A DNA stretch of 20,508 nt, taken from contig JASHVB010000014.1 in the NCBI GenBank assembly GCA_030039695.1, forward strand, positions 1 through 20,508, written 5' to 3'. The notes below the pieces were generated by a model. The model saw only the letters and a program-made list of their open reading frames with translations, searched no databases and was not told where the DNA came from. Positions within the stretch are counted from its first letter, which is position 1; the number at the start of each line of letters is the position of its first letter. This stretch comes from Acetobacteraceae bacterium (lineage in GTDB: Bacteria; Pseudomonadota; Alphaproteobacteria; Acetobacterales; Acetobacteraceae). A program made the translations under genes and the position numbers. Shown piece after piece: positions 14,950 through 20,508 of the stretch.

Positions 14950-16131
14950 TCAGACCCGTGGCATGCCCAGACCACGCTCCGCGACGATATTCCGCTGGAT
15001 TTCGTTGGTTCCGCCTGCGATGGTGCCAGAAAATGCGCTCAGGAAGTCGAACATCGGGCTGGCGAACGGTTCCTCCGCCAACGTCGCGAATGTCTGGCCA
15101 TCCACGCCCGCGGTCCGGACCATGAAAGAGCAGATCCGCTGGCGCAACACGGTCGCGGACAGCTTGACAATCGACGGCAGGACGCTGGCGGACGCCCCGG
15201 GCGTCTCGCTCTCCTCCAGTACGCGCCGCAATAGACGCCGTGACGCCTGCATTTCCGCGAGGAAAACGACAAACTCACGATGAAGCTGTACATCCCGCAG
15301 CCAGGCCGCGCCACTCTCCAGCGACTTGCGGTAGAACGCCTCGATCTCGTAGCGTTGCCGCTCGCCGCCTTCGAACGCGATGACGCCGCGTTCCGAGGCG
15401 AGTGTCGCCTGCGCGACTCGCCAGCCATTGTTCTCCGCACCGATTATGTTCTCGGCCGGAATCCGGACATCCGTCAGGAAAAGCTCACCGAACTCTGCAC
15501 GGCCGTTGGCCTGTCGGATCGGCCGCACCTCCACGCCCGGAGACCGCATGTCCATGATGAAGTAGGTGATGCCGCGGTGCTTCTGCGCGTTCGGGTCGGT
15601 CCGGGTTAGGAGCAGACAGTAATCGGCGTACATCGAATATGACGACCAGATCTTCTGCCCATTTATCACGTAATGATCGCCATCCCGCACCGCCCGGCAG
15701 CGCAATGATGCAAGGTCGGATCCGGAATTCGGCTCCGAGAATCCTTGACACCAAACCTCGCCTTTCGCGACACCTGCGAGATAGCGGCGCTTTTGCGCCT
15801 CGGTGCCATGCGGCAGCAGCGTGCCGGGCATATGAATCAGCGAAATGGTGAACATCCGCGATTGGGGCGCATCCGCACGCGCCATTTCGTCGGCGACGGC
15901 GATGAGGTGGCGCAGCGAAAGGCCCGCGCCTCCGTACTCCTTCGGCCAGTGCGGAATGGCGAGACCAACCTTGCTCCGCTCGGTCATCCACCAGCGCTGG
16001 AACGCAGTGTATTCCTCGTTTGAGGCCCGAACCATCCGAGCCTTCCAGTCGGGCGTCACGACATTGGCCAGCCAGTTGCGAATTTCCTGGCGGAAGGCGG
16101 GGAGGTCATGCTGCGAGTCAAGGATGCTCAT
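14950..16131 (-). CDS. Acyl-CoA dehydrogenase, catalytic subunit of a heteromeric pair
   Basis: A 393-residue FAD-dependent acyl-CoA dehydrogenase that would introduce an alpha-beta double bond in an acyl-CoA. Domains in order: N-terminal helices (1-125) with IPHWPKEYGGAGLS (59-72), a beta-barrel with WCQGFSEPNSGSDLASLRCR (127-146) and NGQKIWSSYSMYADYCLLL (157-175), and C-terminal helices ending GTIAGGTNEIQRNIVAERGL (369-388). The position of the usual catalytic Glu just before GT is Gly373. Glu247 in TLASERGV aligns with the isovaleryl-CoA dehydrogenase-type alternative base, as also used in mycobacterial steroid side-chain enzymes. It overlaps the upstream acyl-CoA dehydrogenase by ATGA (16128-16131), implying translational coupling and a complex. 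The substrate is unknown; a bulky or steroid-like acyl-CoA is an inference from this subfamily. Confidence 0.9.
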   Translation of the reverse strand: MSILDSQHDLPAFRQEIRNWLANVVTPDWKARMVRASNEEYTAFQRWWMTERSKVGLAIPHWPKEYGGAGLSLRHLIAVADEMARADAPQSRMFTISLIHMPGTLLPHGTEAQKRRYLAGVAKGEVWCQGFSEPNSGSDLASLRCRAVRDGDHYVINGQKIWSSYSMYADYCLLLTRTDPNAQKHRGITYFIMDMRSPGVEVRPIRQANGRAEFGELFLTDVRIPAENIIGAENNGWRVAQATLASERGVIAFEGGERQRYEIEAFYRKSLESGAAWLRDVQLHREFVVFLAEMQASRRLLRRVLEESETPGASASVLPSIVKLSATVLRQRICSFMVRTAGVDGQTFATLAEEPFASPMFDFLSAFSGTIAGGTNEIQRNIVAERGLGMPRV

Positions 16132-17240
16132 AGTCCCAGCTCCAACGCGGAACGCCCGGTCGCGGTCATAGCGGCAAGTGCGGCAACGGCTCGATCGCGC
16201 AAGGCGGAATTCGCCATGATCAGTACTTCGTTCATGCGCGCCCGTTTGAGAAAGATGTGGGCATCGAAGTCCCAGGTGAATCCGACGCCGCCGTGCAATT
16301 GCACGCAGTCAGTGGTGATGAACACACAGGCTTCGGTGACTTCGGATTTCGCCAGCAAAACCCATATGTCGGCGTCAGGTTCGTCCGCGGCGGTACGCTG
16401 GAGCGCATGCCTGACCATCTCATCCGCGACGGCCAGCTTCGTCGCCAAGTCGGCGGCGCGGTGCTTCAAGGCCTGAAACCCCGCAATCGGTTGGCCGAAT
16501 TGCTCCCGGGTTTTCATGTAGGCGATGGTGCGTTCGGTGATGCACCGCGCACCACCGGCGCTGTCGGCGGCGACGGCAAGCGCCATGCCCCGTGTCAGCG
16601 CTCCATAGGTCGCCGACGCATCCGGTAGCACCGCAATGGGCATGGCGTCCGTCAGACGCACGTCGATCACGTCCCGGGTGCGGTCCCACATCGGCGCCGC
16701 GGTGATCTCGGCGCCGGCAAGTTCGACAATCACCCAAGAATCGCCCGCGGGCGCGAGAACGAAGGCCGCGTCCGCGGAACCTAGACAGCGCAGCGCGCCA
16801 GATACTCCGGCACCGGAGCGGGTGAGGTTACGCGCATCGAGCACGGCCGGCACGGCGGCACTGATCTCACCGGCAGCCAGCCGCGGCAGCCAAGTCTGGC
16901 AAATGTCGTCGCCGCCGGTTTCGGCGATCGCTTGGGCCGCCGACAAGGTAGCGACATAGGGTCCTGGCGCGCATTGCCGCCCCAGCTCGCCGTGCAGGAT
17001 GGCGAGACCCCGGACGCCCATGCCAAGACCGCCGAACTGCTCTGGAATTCCGACCCCAAGCCACCCGAGCGCCCCGGCCCGGGCCCAAAGCGCCTGATCG
17101 AGCGTGCTCTTGCCGTCGATGAACGCGTGCACCTCAGTGCCGCCACACTGTTCCGCCAGCACGCCGGCAATGCTTTGACGCAACGCCTCAAACGTTGCCT
17201 GATCCGGCTCGTCGGCCGTCTCAATAGCCGATGTCACCAT
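16128..17240 (-). CDS. Acyl-CoA dehydrogenase-like, probably non-catalytic subunit
   Basis: A 370-residue acyl-CoA dehydrogenase-fold protein, shorter than the catalytic class. The N-terminal domain shows LGWLGVGIPEQFGGLGMGV (58-76). The central barrel is reduced and lacks the Ser/Thr-rich FAD loop (EP..GSD) seen in its partner. The C-terminal domain keeps the FAD/dimer motif TREQFGQPIAGFQALKH (244-260) and LHGGVGFTWDFDAHIF (315-330). It has no GT.EIQR end, and the alternative catalytic position reads AVAADSAGG, so neither base is present. This matches the inactive partner in alpha2beta2 dehydrogenases. The ATG at 17240 follows CAGGAAA and gives a typical start; a longer frame upstream is not protein-like. 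It is translated first and coupled to the catalytic subunit. Confidence 0.86.
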   Translation of the reverse strand: MVTSAIETADEPDQATFEALRQSIAGVLAEQCGGTEVHAFIDGKSTLDQALWARAGALGWLGVGIPEQFGGLGMGVRGLAILHGELGRQCAPGPYVATLSAAQAIAETGGDDICQTWLPRLAAGEISAAVPAVLDARNLTRSGAGVSGALRCLGSADAAFVLAPAGDSWVIVELAGAEITAAPMWDRTRDVIDVRLTDAMPIAVLPDASATYGALTRGMALAVAADSAGGARCITERTIAYMKTREQFGQPIAGFQALKHRAADLATKLAVADEMVRHALQRTAADEPDADIWVLLAKSEVTEACVFITTDCVQLHGGVGFTWDFDAHIFLKRARMNEVLIMANSALRDRAVAALAAMTATGRSALELGL

Positions 17241-17311
17241 GCGGTTTCCTGGCCTCCCTCGACGGCAGATTGCTCTGGCGCCGAGTATCCCTTGCGCAAT
17301 TCCGACCTTCA

Positions 17312-17355
17312 AGGGCAGTCGATTTCAGGGCCGTCGATTTCGGGCAGTCGATTTC
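17312..17355. repeat. Three-copy 14-15-bp tandem repeat
   Basis: Three head-to-tail copies of (A)GGGCAGTCGATTTC: 17312-17326, 17327-17341 (one change, CAG to CCG) and 17342-17355 (first base missing). On the minus strand it begins exactly where the SDR homology ends and extends that frame with repeated Lys-Ser-Thr-Ala-Leu-like codons. It lies 72 bases before the acyl-CoA dehydrogenase start. Confidence 0.75.
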
Positions 17356-17478
17356 GTGCCGCCATCGCCCACCGGCAATTCTCAGCGTCATGCCGGTGAC
17401 AAAGCTTGCCTCGTCTGAGGCCAAGAATAGGACGGCCTCCACAATTTCGCGCAGCTCACCGATCTGGCGCATCGACAC
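17353..17478 (-). pseudogene. C-terminal remnant of a short-chain dehydrogenase (SDR)
   Basis: About 42 codons encode the standard SDR tail: MRQIGELREIVEAVLFLASD then EASFVTGMTLRIAGGR, matching R.G.PEEIA.AVLFLASD.ASF.TG..L.VDGG. The NAD-binding and catalytic (S-Y-K) parts are missing; bases 17479-17750 give no SDR frame. The tail's final strand runs into a tandem repeat instead of a stop. On position and strand it was probably the first gene of the acyl-CoA dehydrogenase operon. Confidence 0.72.
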
Positions 17479-17750
17479 CAGAACGTGTGTGGACTGTAGG
17501 CGCTGGTTTCACCCATCTCCTCCGCCCAAGAGCGATTCGATCCCGCTGCCGCTCGTCGTGACAAATGGGCCACGTCGGACGACACCTGCTCACTGCTCAA
17601 GGGCAACTTCCCACACTGAGGCGCCGGTCTGGTCTCGATCCATGTCGCTCGCTGGGTGACCGTGGTGCGAGTCTCGAAAACTGACGCTCGCCGGGCTACC
17701 GTGCCGACAGCCTTGCTCCAAGTTGAAATTTCGTCGGCGGAGATCCAACC

Positions 17751-18518
17751 ATGATCGGATCGGCCGAACGCTCGGCTCGCATTGTCGGAGCGATCGTCCA
17801 GTGGGCGAAATCGCGACCGGATATTCGCGGTATTGCCCTTGTTGGCTCGCACGCGCGTGGAACGGCGGGGCCAGCCTCCGATATCGACCTTATGGTGCTT
17901 GCCGCTGCGCCAGTCGCCCTGCGGGCTGATCGTTTCTGGCTTGAGACAATCAATTGGTCGAGTGCCGGAGTCGGGGTCGCGAGGTGGTCGGATGAGGAAT
18001 ATGGGGCTGTGTGGTCGCGCCGTATCCAGCTGAGTTCGGGCCCTGATGTTGAAATCACCGTCGCGCCACTTGCATGGGCTGGAATCGCCCCGATCGACGG
18101 GGGCACCCGGCGGGTGATCTCAAAAGGCTGCCGTGTTCTGCACGACCCCGACGCATTGCTGACGCGTCTTGGCGCCCATGTACGGAAAGGGTCGAGCCGG
18201 TGCCTTATCCGGCTAGCCACACCGGGCGATACCGCGAACCTGCGACGAGCAGTGGTCGAATTGAATGAATACGAAAGGCGCTTGCACGCGACGCGACTGC
18301 CCGGAGAGCAGATCGCCGATGCCTATCTGGCGTGGCTGCGGCAACAGGTTGCGCACGACGGACTCGTGTTGATTGCCGAGGTCGCGGGGACGTTTGCGGG
18401 CTTCGTCGCAGGCTGGGTTGCAACCGAGACAAATCTCGCGGAGACAATCGATTCGAATCGGATAGGCTATGTCTCCGACGTGTGTGTGTCATGCCGGTGT
18501 ATCGCGGACAGCGCATAG
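17751..18518 (+). CDS. Nucleotidyltransferase-GNAT fusion, first part of a frameshifted gene
   Basis: Encodes 255 residues before a premature stop. Residues 24-105 form a polymerase-beta-type nucleotidyltransferase domain: GSHARGTAGPASDIDLMVL (32-50) holds the GS motif and metal-binding Asp44 and Asp46, and Glu101 in DVEITVA supplies the third carboxylate. Residues from about 147 on begin a GNAT acetyltransferase (LIRLATPGDTANLRRAVVEL, then LVLIAEVAGTFAGFVAGWV, YVSDVCV). That domain is cut at its acetyl-CoA strand by a frame change at the (GT)5 tract 18480-18489. With one GT less, it joins the following reading frame to give one 476-residue protein ending at 19183. The ATG at 17751 has GGAGA upstream. 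Substrate unknown; nucleotidyl- and acetyltransferases of these folds include antibiotic-modifying enzymes, but no specificity can be read here. Confidence 0.8.
   Translation: MIGSAERSARIVGAIVQWAKSRPDIRGIALVGSHARGTAGPASDIDLMVLAAAPVALRADRFWLETINWSSAGVGVARWSDEEYGAVWSRRIQLSSGPDVEITVAPLAWAGIAPIDGGTRRVISKGCRVLHDPDALLTRLGAHVRKGSSRCLIRLATPGDTANLRRAVVELNEYERRLHATRLPGEQIADAYLAWLRQQVAHDGLVLIAEVAGTFAGFVAGWVATETNLAETIDSNRIGYVSDVCVSCRCIADSA
18480..18489 (+). repeat. (GT)5 dinucleotide tract at the frameshift point
   Basis: The sequence GAC-(GT)5-CATG lies where the GNAT domain changes frame. Four GT units would read GAC GTG TGT GTC ATG CCG and restore VSDVCVMPVYRG; five units give a stop 10 codons later. 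Dinucleotide tracts of this kind are prone to slippage, though five units is short. Confidence 0.8.
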
Positions 18519-19183
18519 CCGCCGACCTGCTCTTCGCCATTGAGCGACATCTGACTCTGAGCGGCATCTCGCGCATGCGCCTCGCCTCGCTCGCCCCTAA
18601 TGCGTCGGCGCGAACGGCCTACCGACGGGCGGGCTATGTGCCCTATGAAATTGTCTTTGAAAAACGGATCGGCGACCCTTGCGGTGCGTCGCCCCCGAAC
18701 CAGTGCGCCCGTCTTAGGCAGATTTCGATTTGTGACACCGGACGTCGCGGTACCATTTGTAGGGAAGTCATAGAATCGCTTCCCGATTGGTTTGGCATCC
18801 CTGCTTCGAACGAACAGTTTGTCGCCGCAGCCAAGGATCTGCCGATGCTAGCCTGCTTTGCGCCGAATGGCGATGTTTTGGGCTTCGTATCGATGAAGGC
18901 GCGCACGACCATCGCTACGGAGCTATATGTGCTTGGTGTTAAACGCAAATGGCATCGCCGTGGCGTCGGACGTAGTTTGATTGAGGCAGCAGCAGAATTT
19001 GCAGCTTTGCAGGGCGCTCGGTTTCTGACCGTCAAAACCCTCGCGCCGTCAAGTTCTGATCCCAATTATGCTATCACACGTCGTTTCTACGAAGCCATGG
19101 GGTTTCTGCATATCGAGGAATTTCCAACGCTGTGGAACCAGGACAATCCGTGCCTGCTGATGCTGCGGCCTTTGGCGCTCTAA
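18491..19183 (+). CDS. GNAT-GNAT, second part of the frameshifted gene
   Basis: This frame carries the second half of the first GNAT domain: MPVYRGQRIAADLLFAIERH (acetyl-CoA loop RGQRIA), then NASARTAYRRAGYVPYEIVF. A complete second GNAT domain follows, with SLPDWFGIPASNEQFVAAAK, LGFVSMKARTTIATELYVLG, the acetyl-CoA loop in KWHRRGVGRSLIEAAAEFA, FLTVKTLAPSSSDPNYAITR and RFYEAMGFLHIEEFPTLW. The homology is uninterrupted to the TAA at 19183. An ATG at 18491 is in frame exactly after the GT tract, but there is no ribosome site there, and starting there would leave half a GNAT fold. It is therefore best viewed as the continuation of the upstream reading frame rather than a separate gene. The second GNAT domain could work alone if translated. 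Confidence 0.75.
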   Translation: MPVYRGQRIAADLLFAIERHLTLSGISRMRLASLAPNASARTAYRRAGYVPYEIVFEKRIGDPCGASPPNQCARLRQISICDTGRRGTICREVIESLPDWFGIPASNEQFVAAAKDLPMLACFAPNGDVLGFVSMKARTTIATELYVLGVKRKWHRRGVGRSLIEAAAEFAALQGARFLTVKTLAPSSSDPNYAITRRFYEAMGFLHIEEFPTLWNQDNPCLLMLRPLAL

Positions 19184-19327
19184 CGCGCATTGTTGACGAT
19201 CCGGGAAATGACAGCGGATCTTGCCCCAACACGGGTATAGGTACGTCTGCCATACTATCCCAGAACCGGACGTTCGGCACCACCTGGCTCGGGTGATCTT
19301 GCACCTTCGCTGGGCCAACCATCGGAA

Positions 19328-19714
19328 TTACGGAAGCGAGGCCTCATCCGCCGGGTGTGGCGAGATCAGGTGGAGGAAGTCCGCAACGTGAATTAGCCGC
19401 AGTATCGGCCGGACGATAGGCGGGACCGGGAGCAGCCGCTCGTCACGCTGGATGTGTGAAACGACGACCCGCATGCGGCGACCGTGGGTGATGACGTCGC
19501 AGACACCAGCGGTAAGCACGTTTCTCACCCAGTCGGCACCGGCGCCGTAGGTCAGCGCGACCACGTAGCCGTCAACGCAGCGGAACACATTGACGGGTGT
19601 CTCGTAAATGCGGCCGCTCCGCCGACCGTGGTGAATAATGACTCCGAATCCCGGAAGGCGACGGGCAATCGGTCGCGTCAAGTGATTTAGTACCTGACGA
19701 TTGAAGCGTGCCAT
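19328..19714 (-). CDS. Deazaflavin-dependent nitroreductase-like (DUF385/Ddn) protein
   Basis: A 128-residue protein of the split-barrel family annotated as nitroreductase/deazaflavin-dependent oxidoreductase. Recognised text: MARFNRQVLNHLTRPIARRL, PGFGVIIHHGRRSGRIYETP then VNVFRCVDGYVVALTYG, ADWVRNVLTAGVCDVITHGR, and VPPIVRPILRLIHVADFL. Members in Actinobacteria use coenzyme F420; whether this organism makes F420 cannot be told from the window, and proteobacterial homologues may use another cofactor. The ATG at 19714 fits the usual MARFNR start. A TTG five codons upstream with GGGAG before it is an alternative. It is convergent with the GNAT gene and downstream of the patatin gene on the same strand, with a 209-base gap. 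Confidence 0.82.
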   Translation of the reverse strand: MARFNRQVLNHLTRPIARRLPGFGVIIHHGRRSGRIYETPVNVFRCVDGYVVALTYGAGADWVRNVLTAGVCDVITHGRRMRVVVSHIQRDERLLPVPPIVRPILRLIHVADFLHLISPHPADEASLP

Positions 19715-19747
19715 TCGCCTGCCGAGCAACGGTTAGCTCCCCAATTC

Positions 19748-19765
19748 CTCGCGCGTGAGCGCGAG
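19748..19765. repeat. 7-bp GC-rich hairpin with GTGA loop
   Basis: CTCGCGC (19748-19754) and GCGCGAG (19759-19765) flank GTGA, a GNRA-type tetraloop on the plus strand. It lies between the patatin and DUF385-like genes. No T-run follows on the minus strand, so termination is doubtful; an mRNA-stabilising hairpin is equally possible. The surrounding 19715-19923 holds no clear gene. Confidence 0.45.
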
Positions 19766-19923
19766 AATAGCATCCTAGCCGCGAGACCAACGCATCAACT
19801 TTCTCATGCAATAGGGAAGCCATCTGGAGAGGACGCTCAGCGCTACCTTCCGGCACCGCGCCCACGCCATCGGCGCCGATCCAATTCAGCCATGCCAGGA
19901 CATCAAATCTCGGTAGCCGATAC

Positions 19924-20508
19924 TCATGACGCCGTGGCCTCAAGCACGCGCAGAAGATCTGCACGGGCATCGGCTGAGGAGACGATGCCGATCCGCTGGC
20001 GATTCTGCGCAAGCCAGGCGTCCGCGGCGCGGCGACCCGCCTGAAACAACGCTTCCAGCAACGTCCATGACGTGCTCTGCTTTGACACATAGCCCAGACC
20101 TTCCATGAATCGGTCGTTACGGATGAGATGAAAGCGGACCGGCTCGTAGCGTCCGCCGCCCGGCTTCTCGACCGGACCGCCGACCGCGGCCAGAACCCTG
20201 TTGACGGCTTCGAGCGCGTTCAGTTCGAGGACAACCGACGCGTTGAAGATGATCTGGTTGAGCCGATCCTGAATCTGCGCGGCACTGAACGGTGGCCGCT
20301 CGCCGTAGTGAAGCGGGTTGATGAGCACTAGGAGCAAATCCTTCGAGACGTCGAGAAGTGGGGTGAGCGCAGGATTCCCGAGATAGCCGCCATCCCAGTA
20401 GAACGCGCCGCCGATCTCCGTGGCCTTGAACTCGGTGGGAAGCGAGGCGGAAGCCTCTAACGCCTCGACCGTAAGTTCCGGCCGAGTGAAGATGCGGCGT
20501 TCGTTGGT
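19924..20508 (-). CDS. Patatin-like phospholipase, C-terminal part (N-terminus beyond window)
   Basis: The frame is open from the right edge to the TGA at 19924 and gives 194 residues. It starts inside a patatin domain. ALEASASLPTEFKATEIGG then AFYWDGGYLGNPALTPLL carries the catalytic Asp of the Ser-Asp dyad (DGG, visible residue 39). LLLVLINPLHYGERPP and IQDRLNQIIFNASVVLELNA follow, which is the usual layout of bacterial patatin-like proteins with a C-terminal helical extension (GLGYVSKQSTSWTLLEALFQ). The GxSxG nucleophile and start lie outside the window. Such enzymes hydrolyse acyl esters of phospholipids or neutral lipids. The DUF385-like gene is the next gene downstream. Confidence 0.88.
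   Translation of the reverse strand, partial: TNERRIFTRPELTVEALEASASLPTEFKATEIGGAFYWDGGYLGNPALTPLLDVSKDLLLVLINPLHYGERPPFSAAQIQDRLNQIIFNASVVLELNALEAVNRVLAAVGGPVEKPGGGRYEPVRFHLIRNDRFMEGLGYVSKQSTSWTLLEALFQAGRRAADAWLAQNRQRIGIVSSADARADLLRVLEATAS

Noticed and set aside
18448..18462. ATTCGAATCGG, similar to a tRNA T-loop.
   Set aside because: It lies inside the conserved GNAT coding sequence, and no cloverleaf can be drawn around it.

Overview
The window looks like chromosomal DNA of a GC-rich, probably Gram-negative (proteobacterium-like) bacterium. The basis is the gene content: a periplasmic HtrA protease, UPF0114/YqhA, a YkgJ-type Cys-cluster protein, a DUF6635-like membrane protein, DoxX and a patatin-like lipase. 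Lineage is not certain. The DUF1800/DUF1501/NHL block and a seryl-tRNA synthetase relic read to me more like lineages outside the usual proteobacterial model organisms. No rRNA, tRNA or CRISPR array was seen.

Layout, left to right. An HtrA/DegP-like serine protease runs off the left edge (minus). Next come a DUF6635-like membrane protein and a DoxX protein (both plus). About 1.5 kb follows with no convincing intact gene but with relics of an acetyltransferase and an IS3-family transposase. Then come a D-lactate dehydrogenase (minus) and a three-gene minus-strand operon DUF1800 -> DUF1501 -> NHL beta-propeller. A 2-kb gap follows that holds a sigma-54 activator fragment joined directly to the decayed C-terminal half of a seryl-tRNA synthetase. 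A YkgJ-like protein with its own sigma-70-type promoter, a P-loop protein relic, YqhA (minus) and an IS630 relic come next. After these are an overlapping pair of acyl-CoA dehydrogenase subunits (minus) with a truncated SDR upstream, a nucleotidyltransferase-GNAT-GNAT gene interrupted at a (GT)5 tract (plus), a deazaflavin-dependent-nitroreductase-like protein (minus) and a patatin-like lipase cut by the right edge (minus).

Intact genes cover only about two thirds of the window. Reading the gaps in all frames shows that much of the remainder is identifiable wreckage: at least seven gene families are present as short, frameshifted, truncated pieces. That points to a genome with slow DNA removal, for instance a large-genome organism rich in pseudogenes or one in an early stage of reduction.

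Functional groupings. The two acyl-CoA dehydrogenases look like the catalytic and non-catalytic subunits of one heteromeric enzyme of the type used on steroid side chains or bulky acyl-CoAs, and the SDR remnant suggests a formerly longer catabolic operon. The DUF1800/DUF1501/NHL genes form one transcription unit, and all three lack an export signal, which is unusual for these families. The nucleotidyltransferase-acetyltransferase gene is the most striking item: removing one GT unit restores a single 476-residue, three-domain protein, so it is either a slippage-switched gene or freshly broken.
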